From: Pelagimonas varians
GTDB taxonomy: Bacteria; Pseudomonadota; Alphaproteobacteria; Rhodobacterales; Rhodobacteraceae
Direction: 5' to 3'
NCBI RefSeq assembly: GCF_003208435.1
Contig: NZ_QKMF01000020.1
Location: 38,612-102,611 of the forward strand
Length of the DNA: 64,000 nt
In this document: piece by piece, positions 36,089-43,159 of the stretch
Layout: each line of letters opens with the position of its first letter
Position numbering within the stretch: position 1 is the stretch's first letter
Translations under genes and position numbers: made by a program
Notes under the pieces: generated by a model
Database searches by the model: none
The model's input: the letters and a program-made list of their open reading frames with translations, nothing else
What the model was told of the DNA's origin: nothing

Positions 36089-37171
36089 TCAGATCCGAAC
36101 GAGATGATTGTCCCATGCAAATTCAGCAGCTTGAAGTGTGTTCTGCTGGCCTTTTGAGATTGATCTTAGCGCACCCGTGCCTGCGGTCGCCACAAACCAG
36201 TCGCCGCAAACCGAAATCCCACAAACATCTTCCAGCGCCAAGGTGCGTACGAGCATGGCCGATAGCACGTCATAAATCTGTACCATCCCTCCCCGAGGGG
36301 ACGTAACAGCGACGAACCGACCGTCGGCTGAAGACGCGATGCTGCCAATATAGCCCTGCATGTTGCGCATGTCCTGTGGGCTCGCCGCGAAGGCATCAAT
36401 TTTCTCGCCATAACGATGTGTGCCTACCAGCATGTCCACTGGACCATCCCCTTGCCACTGCATGCCAAAGGCCACAGTGCCATTCTGGCTAACATCAAGG
36501 TGCCTGATCGAGCATTTGTGCCACTCGGCTGAAAAAGATGCGGTACCGATAACCTGACCCGCTTCGATATAGGCAAGGTTTGGTTCCATCGTCGCGATGT
36601 TTAACTTGGTGCGGCCAGTATCTGGATGCGTATCAATCCCGCCGTTGGCGACCACCAACGTGTCAGTGCCGGGTATCCGTTTGATATCATGAGGGCCGAT
36701 ACCACCGCTGTCCCACTCGTCAATGCGAACATAGCTCTTCTGTGCGTCCCAGACCCCAATGCAGCCGCGCCCTGCCTCGTAGTCATTCTCGGTCGTAAAC
36801 AGGAGGCGACCGTCGGAAGAAAACGCGCCGTGCCCGTAGAAATGCCGCCCTTCGGGTGAGGTCAGCACCGCCTTTTGTGCCCCTGTCATGCAGTCGATCA
36901 CCACCGCAAAAGTGCCCGGTCGTCTTGCGAAGGCCACGGCCTCAGGTCTAGTCGGATGGGCTGCAGCTGCATGACCACGGGCAGGCAGAGGGAGTTCAAA
37001 GCGGATAGAAAGGTCTTCACCTATGCCGCAAAGAACGAAGTTGCCATCTGGCTTCACTGCTGCTGACAAAAAGGCTGGTGACCCGGCATCGGCCCAAGTC
37101 ATCTGAGGAACAATACCCGCTGCGAGAAGGCCACCGAGGAACTGGCGGCGTCCGTTATTTGGTAGGCCCAT
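36089..37171 (-). CDS. DUF1513 domain protein, Tat-exported
   Basis: A 360-residue protein of the DUF1513 family, predicted seven-bladed beta-propeller-like. The start at 37171 gives MGLPNNGRRQFLGGLLAAG, a twin-arginine signal, cleaved before DAGSPAFLSA; an in-frame ATG 12 bases upstream is possible and the much longer frame to 37369 is inside the imelysin gene. Blades show repeated motifs such as YGHGAFSSDGRLLFTTEND and GPHDIKRIPGTDTLVVANGG with SIRHLDVSQNG. DUF1513 genes are commonly last in imelysin/di-heme oxidoreductase iron clusters, exactly as here. Its biochemical role is unknown. It begins 1 base after the imelysin stop codon. Confidence 0.9.
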   Translation of the reverse strand: MGLPNNGRRQFLGGLLAAGIVPQMTWADAGSPAFLSAAVKPDGNFVLCGIGEDLSIRFELPLPARGHAAAAHPTRPEAVAFARRPGTFAVVIDCMTGAQKAVLTSPEGRHFYGHGAFSSDGRLLFTTENDYEAGRGCIGVWDAQKSYVRIDEWDSGGIGPHDIKRIPGTDTLVVANGGIDTHPDTGRTKLNIATMEPNLAYIEAGQVIGTASFSAEWHKCSIRHLDVSQNGTVAFGMQWQGDGPVDMLVGTHRYGEKIDAFAASPQDMRNMQGYIGSIASSADGRFVAVTSPRGGMVQIYDVLSAMLVRTLALEDVCGISVCGDWFVATAGTGALRSISKGQQNTLQAAEFAWDNHLVRI

Positions 37172-37172
37172 A

Positions 37173-38189
37173 TCAATCCCCATCCAAGGAGTTGAAACCT
37201 GCCGCGACACCAAGTGTCGGTCCAAGTTCATCACGGACAAGACTGCGGATGTCTTGGATTGACTGTTGGATGATTTCGATCTTGAGACGTGACTGCGGCT
37301 CTGCGATTCTGGCAAAAGTTGGGTCATCCAGTGTTGCAAGCTGTGAGAGCGGGCGATCAAAGCTGGCATTTAGCCTCGTCGATATGTCTCCATTGTTGCC
37401 CGCCAATCGCGTGGCGAGGTCTTGAAGAGACTGCAAGCTTAGGTCGACGTGCTTGGCAGACCGGCTGGACCTTCGCGCCTCGGCACGTGTTGGGCGGGGG
37501 CGATCAAATGTACCGAGTGGCCGCCCAAGACGGGACTCGGAGGTAAACTGAAGACCCGTCGACAGAGATTTGAACATTTCTTGCAGGACTTCCTCATCAC
37601 TCCGGTACACCCCATCAAGAAATGGGGCCTGCATCGTGATTTTGTACCTTGTTTCCCAGTCTTCCAGGATGCTTTGGGATGTTGCCGCGATGTCAGCACT
37701 GATTGTTTGGACCAGTTGGCAATGATAGTTGGCATCACCCTCTTCCATGAGAGCCTTATCGTAGAGTAAAAACTCCATCGCATAGAACCCTCGCGCCGCA
37801 ATGGATACCTGGGTGTAGTCCTCGACAGAGGTCGCAATCGGGTCTTGATCTGCCAGAAGGGTGGACAGCGCCCTTGGCGTAGCACCGCGACTGTCGGGCC
37901 AGAAAGCCAGTGCAAATGCCCGGTCGTCTACCTCGGTCGGGCCGAACCTCAGATGACTGGCTGATACCCATGCGTCAAAGGCTGTTCCATAGGCTGAACG
38001 TAGGGTGTCAGAGGTTGGATCGCAATCTGTCCGTGCCGCGCTAGACAGTGACCGCGTACGCGTGGCGAGTGTTTCAAATCGCGGCAGGATATGGCCATCT
38101 ACGATGTCCGTGATCACGGCATTATGAGTTTCAGCCAAGCCTGTCACAGGGGCTGCCATGACTGCCAAGGTAAGGGATAAATACTTCAT
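37173..38189 (-). CDS. Imelysin family protein (second copy)
   Basis: A 338-residue periplasmic protein of the imelysin-like (peptidase M75) family. The start at 38189 overlaps the TGA of the di-heme gene (ATGA) and gives a signal peptide MKYLSLTLAVMAAPVTGLA. The family's GxHxxE motif appears as ARGFYAMEFLLYD near residue 143, so the His is Tyr and the Glu is kept. That is the form of the second, PA4371-like imelysin partner rather than of IrpA; the parallel is from memory. The rest is all-helical, with DWETRYKITMQAP near 185. It lies between the di-heme oxidoreductase and DUF1513. No peptidase activity is expected; an iron or heme-related binding role is inferred from the operon. Confidence 0.87.
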   Translation of the reverse strand: MKYLSLTLAVMAAPVTGLAETHNAVITDIVDGHILPRFETLATRTRSLSSAARTDCDPTSDTLRSAYGTAFDAWVSASHLRFGPTEVDDRAFALAFWPDSRGATPRALSTLLADQDPIATSVEDYTQVSIAARGFYAMEFLLYDKALMEEGDANYHCQLVQTISADIAATSQSILEDWETRYKITMQAPFLDGVYRSDEEVLQEMFKSLSTGLQFTSESRLGRPLGTFDRPRPTRAEARRSSRSAKHVDLSLQSLQDLATRLAGNNGDISTRLNASFDRPLSQLATLDDPTFARIAEPQSRLKIEIIQQSIQDIRSLVRDELGPTLGVAAGFNSLDGD

Positions 38190-39724
38190 AAACTCTCCAA
38201 GAATGCGATCAGGGCTGCGCGGTCCGCAGTTGTCATCTCGACCACAGCATCGCGTTGAAGTTGGGCTTCTCCGCCATGCCACAACACAGCTTCCAACAGC
38301 GACCGTGCGCGTCCGTCATGTAGGAAGTAGGAGTGGTTGCTGACTTGTTCAGTGAGCCCGATCCCCCATAATGGTGGCGTACGCCATTCTTGACCCGTTG
38401 CACGGGCTTCGGGGCGATTGTCTGCAAGTGCTGTTCCCATGTCATGCAGCAGCATGTCGGTGTAGGGCCAGATCAATTGGAAGCTTTGTGCGGGCTGATC
38501 CTCAAGCCGATGCGTGACAAAGCTTGGTGTGTGGCATGACGTGCAGCCTGTTGAATAGAACATCTCTTTGCCTCGTAGAACCTGAGGGTCGGCAACGCCA
38601 CGTCGTGCTGGAACGGCCAGATTGCGGCTATAGAAGGTCACAAGGTCCATTCCCTCCGCATCAATTTCGGTGCCGCGATCATCATTGTCGCCGTGAATGG
38701 CGTCTTGGCACTGCGTCTGAGCCGCCGTGCATTCTCCGGCACTCGCTGGGAACAGCGGGCTGGAAATGCCAATGTCACCCGCAAAAGCAGCCGCAGATTG
38801 TTCCATGATAGTCGGACTGCCTGCTTTCAGGCCAAAGCGGCCCAGCATCGGGCGGTCATATTCAACGGACCAGACGATATTTGGGCGGCCTGAAATGCCG
38901 TCGCCATCCCGGTCATCAGGATCGGCTCCGGCAAGGATATCGGCTGCAGGGACCGCTTCGAGCAGACCCAGACCGATCATTTGCGGCGCTACACGAGGGG
39001 ACAGCATCGCAGCGGGATGCAGCGGGCCAAAGCCCAGATCAGCCGCCTCATAGGTTGGGTGGCGCAGGGACACTTCGGTGCCATCAGCCAGCGTTATGAT
39101 CTCTTCGTCGTAAGTGATGTCGAGGCGGTATTCGGATATGTGGCCCTGCACCGCAAAGTCTTGCATCTGTGTCCCGTAGGTCGGCTCTGGTAGGGTTGCG
39201 ATGTAGTCCTGTATTTCTGTAATAGCTGCATCTGAAGGCCCGGGGATCGACACCCTAAGGAACATTGAAATCGCGTTGTCATCAACGTTCTCAGGTGGAT
39301 GGCCGCGCCCGTCTTTGATGTGGCACCGCTGACATGACCGCGCATTGTAGAGCGGCCCCAGACCGTCAGAGGCTAAAGTTGATGATGGCGACGACACCCA
39401 GAGCTTGCGAAACAATCCATTCCCGACCCTGAAGTCCAGCTGGTCTTCAAAACTGATGTTGCCCGACGGTTGAGAGAACGCATCGGCGTTTGTCATGGCA
39501 CGTACTGTTGCGGCTCCGGCCGATTTTTCTTCGAACCGATGTGAGGCCGTGAAATCATTTGTAAGGGCAGTCACTGCCGCGATCCGGCCTGCTTCCTCGG
39601 TCGTGCGGGGCACAACGTTCAAATGCGGGTCACCGAGGCCTCCAAATGGGTCCTCGGTGGATGTTTGAGCCAGTGCGACAGACCCCATGGCGAGTACCAC
39701 GAGCAGGAAGCCACTCGGCTTCAT
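38186..39724 (-). CDS. Di-heme oxidoreductase (DHOR/thiol oxidoreductase family)
   Basis: A 512-residue periplasmic c-type di-heme protein. Signal peptide MKPSGFLLVVLAMGSVALA; the start at 39724 lies inside the end of the bacterioferritin frame. Two heme sites are clear: RSCQRCHIKDGRGHP near residue 130 and CTSCHTPSFVTHRL near residue 400. The family features GPLYNARSC and FGLKAGSPTIMEQSAAAFAGDIG are present, and TPPLWGIGL precedes FLHDGRARSLLEAVLWHGG at the C-terminus. The family (DUF1111) is related in its heme domain to MauG/cytochrome peroxidases and is usually found with imelysins under iron control. It may do redox chemistry on an iron chelate at the imelysin, but that is inference. Confidence 0.9.
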   Translation of the reverse strand: MKPSGFLLVVLAMGSVALAQTSTEDPFGGLGDPHLNVVPRTTEEAGRIAAVTALTNDFTASHRFEEKSAGAATVRAMTNADAFSQPSGNISFEDQLDFRVGNGLFRKLWVSSPSSTLASDGLGPLYNARSCQRCHIKDGRGHPPENVDDNAISMFLRVSIPGPSDAAITEIQDYIATLPEPTYGTQMQDFAVQGHISEYRLDITYDEEIITLADGTEVSLRHPTYEAADLGFGPLHPAAMLSPRVAPQMIGLGLLEAVPAADILAGADPDDRDGDGISGRPNIVWSVEYDRPMLGRFGLKAGSPTIMEQSAAAFAGDIGISSPLFPASAGECTAAQTQCQDAIHGDNDDRGTEIDAEGMDLVTFYSRNLAVPARRGVADPQVLRGKEMFYSTGCTSCHTPSFVTHRLEDQPAQSFQLIWPYTDMLLHDMGTALADNRPEARATGQEWRTPPLWGIGLTEQVSNHSYFLHDGRARSLLEAVLWHGGEAQLQRDAVVEMTTADRAALIAFLESL

Positions 39725-40195
39725 CCATCTTCGATGCGTTGAGTTGCACATATTTTTCTTCACCAAGTTTAGCGATCAGGTCGAGTTGGGTTTCAAAGAA
39801 GTCGATATGGCCATCTTCATCCGTCAAGAATTCTTCAAAGATGTTCTTGGTGACGAAATCGCCGACCGCTTCGCAGTGCTTACGGGCATCTAAATTCAAG
39901 CCCCGCGGACCGTGTTCTGCGGCCAAGTCGCACTCAAGGTCTCACTTGGTGTCTGACCAATACGGAGAGGGGCGAGCTTGTGCAGGTTCGGGTGACCGCC
40001 AAGGAACAAGAAACGCGCATTGTTCTTATCCGCATGCTTCATCTCTTCGATGTTTTCGTCGCGGGATTTCTTGGCCATGTGACCAAAACCCCGGTCCTCC
40101 TGCATCCGGCAATGCAGCCAGTATTGACTGACTGCGTTTAGCACACTGCGTAGAGCATCGTTAAGGTAGACGATGACTTTCTTGTTGCCGTTCAT
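39630..40195 (-). pseudogene. bfr: Bacterioferritin with frameshift and E18V change
   Basis: A 24-meric ferritin subunit split by a one-base deletion. The first frame starts at 40195 (MNGNKKVIVYLNDALRSVL) and runs to GQTPSETL. The native continuation ECDLAAEHGPRGLNLDARK is in the next frame and runs through LTDEDGHIDFFETQLDLI. A missing G in CTTGAGTGC (near 39925) explains it. Ferroxidase ligands Glu51, His54 and Glu127 and the heme ligand Met52 are kept, but position 18, normally Glu, is Val, so the site was already altered. The native stop after the usual C-terminus is also gone. It overlaps bfd by 35 bases and the di-heme gene's start. As written it makes only about 90 native residues. Confidence 0.82.
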
Positions 40196-40436
40196 GATGG
40201 TTTTCCTGTGTTGCTGCGGGCAACGGGCTCCGCAGGTGCATGGGGACTTCCAGATTGTTGTTACTGCGCATGGTCGACAGGAAGAGCGGTATGCAGCCGC
40301 CGCAATCCGCTGCCCGCCCCAATGCCCAATAGACTTTTCCTGGGGTAATAATGGTCTTGCCATCCGACGCCCGCACCCAGTCGATGGCTGCGTTGATGTC
40401 GTGATCTGTGATGTTCTGACAATGACAGATGATCAT
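40161..40436 (-). CDS. bfd: Bacterioferritin-associated ferredoxin Bfd
   Basis: A 91-residue small [2Fe-2S] protein that reduces bacterioferritin to release iron. The cluster ligands are visible: MIICHCQNITDHDI at the N-terminus (CxC) and GRAADCGGCIPLF near residue 42-50 (CxxC). Bfd is normally 60-75 aa; here about 25 residues follow the core (RSPLPAATQENHHERQQ), read out of phase with the start of bfr, which overlaps by 35 bases. The extension may come from a lost stop. It starts 21 bases after irpA. With bfr broken, its partner may be missing unless another bacterioferritin exists elsewhere. Confidence 0.88.
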   Translation of the reverse strand: MIICHCQNITDHDINAAIDWVRASDGKTIITPGKVYWALGRAADCGGCIPLFLSTMRSNNNLEVPMHLRSPLPAATQENHHERQQESHRLP

Positions 40437-40457
40437 GATGACAAGACCTTGGGATTT

Positions 40458-41720
40458 CTATTGGAAGACTGCTTCAGGGTCGTCGAGGCTGTCTGACCCT
40501 TCGAATGCGATCTGATCCAGACCAAGGGTCGTGACCACACGTTCGATGGACCGCGTCTGGTCGATAAAGCCAGCCACACCGCCCATGATCAGGGCTTCGC
40601 CCGCTTCGTTGCCACGTTTCAGCATCTGATCATATGCAAAGCCTGCCTCGGCCGCTGTCTTGATGCGTCCTAGTGACAGCATCGTCGTGCTAAGCTTGCC
40701 TTGCATCTCCGCATCCAAAGCAGCGTCCGTCTCGGACACCAGATCGGACAGGGATGGACCGGATACCAGAGCACCATCAACGCGGATATACTCACCAAGG
40801 TAGATGTTTTGCACACCCAGCCCGTCATAATAATGATCGTTGTGGGTGTTGTCGGCAAAGCAGGAATGCTCTTCCTCTGGATCATTGAGCATGACGCCAA
40901 GCCGCATCCGCTCACCCGCGACCTCACCATAAGACAGTGACCCCATCCCGGTCAGGATCGCAGCCAAACCAGCGTCGGCATTTGCGGTCAGTTCGGCACG
41001 TGCTGCACCATCATCGGCCCATTGCGATGTCATCCATTCCAGATCGGATATCAGCAGATCGGTTGCCGCAACCAAGTATTCAGCCCGGCGGTCACAATTG
41101 TCATTTGTACACGCCTCACCCGCTGCATAATCCGTCCAAGGGCGATTACCTGCACCGGTGCCATGACCGTTCAGATCTTGCCCCCACAGCAGAAATTCAA
41201 TGGCGTGATAGCCCGTCGCGACATTCGCCTCGATTCCATCCGCCTCTTGCAGGGTTTCTTCCAGCAAAGCGGGGGTGATGGTCGTGGCGTCCACATCAGC
41301 ACCTGAAAGCGTGAAAGTTGGGTTTGCAATCACATTCAGAGCGGCAAATGCGTTCTCATCTGACGGCCCGCCATAGGATGCATCCACATAGTCGATAAGA
41401 CCCTCATCCAGTGGCCACGCATTCACTTTGCCTTCCCAGTCATCAACGATGGCGTTGCCGAACCGGTAAACCTCGGTCTGCTGGTACGGAACACGCGCCG
41501 CCAACCATGCATCTTTGGCTGCTTGCAGCGCCTCAGCCGATGGATTGGCGACAAGAGCATTTACGGCAATTTGCAGTGCCTGCGCTGTTGTCAGGCTGTC
41601 CCCATACTTCGCGGCGGCGATGTTGGCATAGGTGTCCAGCACCTCGGCCTTATCAACAGCGAGAGCGGGAGTGGCCAAGGCGACGAGCAGCGCCGTGGAA
41701 GAAAGGAAGGCGTGTTTCAT
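40458..41720 (-). CDS. irpA: Imelysin-like iron-regulated periplasmic protein (IrpA/IcmP type)
   Basis: A 420-residue imelysin (M75-like) protein, exported by MKHAFLSSTALLVALATPALA. The core motif GxHxxE is intact in ATGYHAIEFLLWGQD near residue 165, together with AAKDAWLAARVPYQQTEVYRFGN and the second-domain GERMRLGVMLNDPEEEHSCFADNTHNDHYYD. The DPEEEHSCFSDNTH motif is diagnostic of the IrpA/IcmP branch. These proteins are iron-regulated, needed for growth on some iron sources in cyanobacteria, and lack proven peptidase activity. It is the first large gene after HemP, in the iron operon. Periplasmic iron or heme handling is the likely role; the exact ligand is unknown. Confidence 0.92.
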   Translation of the reverse strand: MKHAFLSSTALLVALATPALAVDKAEVLDTYANIAAAKYGDSLTTAQALQIAVNALVANPSAEALQAAKDAWLAARVPYQQTEVYRFGNAIVDDWEGKVNAWPLDEGLIDYVDASYGGPSDENAFAALNVIANPTFTLSGADVDATTITPALLEETLQEADGIEANVATGYHAIEFLLWGQDLNGHGTGAGNRPWTDYAAGEACTNDNCDRRAEYLVAATDLLISDLEWMTSQWADDGAARAELTANADAGLAAILTGMGSLSYGEVAGERMRLGVMLNDPEEEHSCFADNTHNDHYYDGLGVQNIYLGEYIRVDGALVSGPSLSDLVSETDAALDAEMQGKLSTTMLSLGRIKTAAEAGFAYDQMLKRGNEAGEALIMGGVAGFIDQTRSIERVVTTLGLDQIAFEGSDSLDDPEAVFQ

Positions 41721-41731
41721 GGAAAATCCTG

Positions 41732-42223
41732 TTAGTGAAGAATTGCTGGTTGTGTGTGGAAGGTTTGTTCTTTGCCTGCCATGCGTTTGGGAACGCGGAG
41801 GTTCATCCGTTTCAGGGCAAGGCCGAATTCGGTTGCAAGAGATGCAAGCAATGGGGCTACATCAGGACGGACCAACAGAGTTGCGATCAGTATGGAATCG
41901 TCCCGATCACCCGTAACTGCGGTGCCAATGAAGTTTGCAAAGCATGCCTCGTCTGACCCCAAGCATTTGCAGTTCACAGAGTGTCGCATCAGCGGCCTGC
42001 GTCCATGCTTGGAGCACAGACTGCATAGGTTCTCAAATGACTTCAGGGCTTTGCGTGCCTGCGCTGGTCCGAGGCTGGAAGCGAAATCGTTCCAGACGCT
42101 TTCCTGACTTTCAGGACCGTCGCACCACAGACGAAGATAAATGACCGAGGCTGCTTCGATCCCATCAAGCTCTGCAATGAAACCGACAGGTGCACCGCCG
42201 CGTTTTTCCCGTGCGCTGGTCAT
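41732..42223 (-). CDS. Cys-rich protein of unknown function in iron operon
   Basis: A 163-residue protein whose ATG overlaps the hemP stop (ATGA at 42223-42220) and whose stop is 11 bases before irpA. I do not recognise the family. The middle carries a Cys cluster: LCSLCSKHGRRPLMRHS, then NCKCLGSDEACFANFI (five Cys within about 30 residues), which could bind an Fe-S cluster or metal. The N-terminal half (GFIAELDGIEAASVIYLRLW) looks structured, and the C-terminus is basic. No signal peptide is seen, so it is probably cytoplasmic. A longer frame to 42526 overlaps hemP in another phase and is not supported. The location suggests iron or heme sensing or trafficking. Confidence 0.75.
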   Translation of the reverse strand: MTSAREKRGGAPVGFIAELDGIEAASVIYLRLWCDGPESQESVWNDFASSLGPAQARKALKSFENLCSLCSKHGRRPLMRHSVNCKCLGSDEACFANFIGTAVTGDRDDSILIATLLVRPDVAPLLASLATEFGLALKRMNLRVPKRMAGKEQTFHTQPAILH

Positions 42224-42387
42224 TTGGTCAGGATCAATTTGCCAGCCCGCGTAATCCGCAGGATGTAGGTTTGATCTCCAAGCACGATCCGGGCTTGATC
42301 TGCCCCCTTGGTCAGGTCTACTGCCGCATGGGTCGGTAAGGCATTCGGAACAGGTTTCGAAGTCTCTGAGACGGAATGATACGACAT
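42220..42387 (-). CDS. hemP: Hemin uptake protein HemP
   Basis: A 55-residue protein, below the usual size limit of gene lists. It reads MSYHSVSETSKPVPNALPTH and ends with DQARIVLGDQTYILRITRAG followed by KLILTK. The segment ARIVLxGQxYxLRITRxGKLILTK is the hallmark of the HemP family (about 55-65 aa), small proteins of heme/siderophore uptake loci that in some bacteria activate the heme receptor gene. The ATG shares bases with the stop of the 58-residue frame upstream (TGATG), and its stop overlaps the next start (ATGA), so three small genes are translationally coupled. Iron control by the boxes at 42662-42720 is expected. Confidence 0.9.
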   Translation of the reverse strand: MSYHSVSETSKPVPNALPTHAAVDLTKGADQARIVLGDQTYILRITRAGKLILTK

Positions 42388-42563
42388 CAGTTCCGCCGTC
42401 CAATTTGGGGACTGCTTTGGTCGTAGCGGTCAAACACCCATTCCATGCTGAACCCCTCAGGCGATCCCGACAGAAGGCATGTTTCAGCGATCTCAGATTG
42501 GTCGAGGCGTGGTGTGCAGCGGTCAAGGTTTTGGTCTTTCAAATGGTCCACGGCGTCTCTCAT
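42387..42563 (-). CDS. Small protein leading the iron operon, unknown
   Basis: A 58-residue frame (MRDAVDHLKDQNLDRC at the start) with AAGGA nine bases upstream of the ATG at 42563. It contains three Cys-free charged segments and two Cys (NLDRCTPRL, AETCLLSGSPEG). Its stop overlaps the hemP start as TGATG, which argues that it is translated. A further in-frame ATG at 42650 is upstream but lies close to the candidate iron boxes. The family is not recognised. It could be a leader peptide or an iron-linked small protein. Confidence 0.6.
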   Translation of the reverse strand: MRDAVDHLKDQNLDRCTPRLDQSEIAETCLLSGSPEGFSMEWVFDRYDQSSPQIGRRN

Positions 42564-42661
42564 CTTGGAAGTCCTTTCATCTGACGATTGTTGGGCTTCC
42601 CCAGTATTGGGAGGGGTGGCTGAATGTTGCGCAGAACCTGAGTAATTCAATCAGATAAGTC

Positions 42662-42720
42662 AATCCGACTTTTTTAGTCGGATATTAAATTGTTTTGTTG
42701 ACTCTTTTAGAAGGATACTG
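42662..42720 (-). promoter_or_regulatory. Two tandem iron-box-like sites upstream of the hemP operon
   Basis: Site A (42663-42683) is the palindrome ATCCGACT/AGTCGGAT around TTTTT. Site B (42698-42718) repeats its pattern: both fit GACTNTTTTAGNNGGATANT, with GACT at 42667 and at 42700, exactly 33 bp (three helical turns) apart. The form resembles the Iron-Rhodo-box predicted for IscR/RirA-type regulators in Rhodobacterales; that comparison is from memory. The sites are 100-155 bases upstream of the first ATG. Confidence 0.6.
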
Positions 42721-43159
42721 AATGCCGCCAGCAGCGATCAGGCTCAGCCCAGAGTTTCACGCAGTTGAAACGTCTTCGGAGATGTGATTCAGACGGGCGA
42801 ATTGTGGCGACACCCCCGCTTTTTACGTATCGGCATTAGCTGCCCTAACAACGGTGACTGATATCGCTGAACAGCACGTCGTATTACACGATCTAATTTC
42901 GCTGGCCGCCCCATGAATGGCTGGCTTTGGTCCCGCATATCCGCCCGCATATACCAAGATCCAGACTGTCCTGAGCAAAGCTGCCATTGGCCCAGGTGCA
43001 GCGAAATGGCGCTAAATCCGCACACCGGTCTCTCGACGGCAAGTGGTCAATGTCTGCATTGCCTTAACGTTGAAAATTCAATTGTTTAAACATGATGCAA
43101 GTCGGTGCTTTTCCATGTTCGTTTGATCGACTGTCCGCATCTCAAAATGCCACGGGGAC
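42721..43159. other. 0.44-kb spacer upstream of the iron operon
   Basis: No gene, RNA gene or repeat is recognised. The stretch lies between the iron-box sites and the start of the TniQ remnant, and has only short frames without ribosome-binding sites. Confidence 0.4.

Noticed and set aside
41732..42526. 264-codon frame read as one gene
   Set aside because: Its first 101 codons overlap hemP in another phase; the ATG at 42223, overlapping the hemP stop, is the better start.
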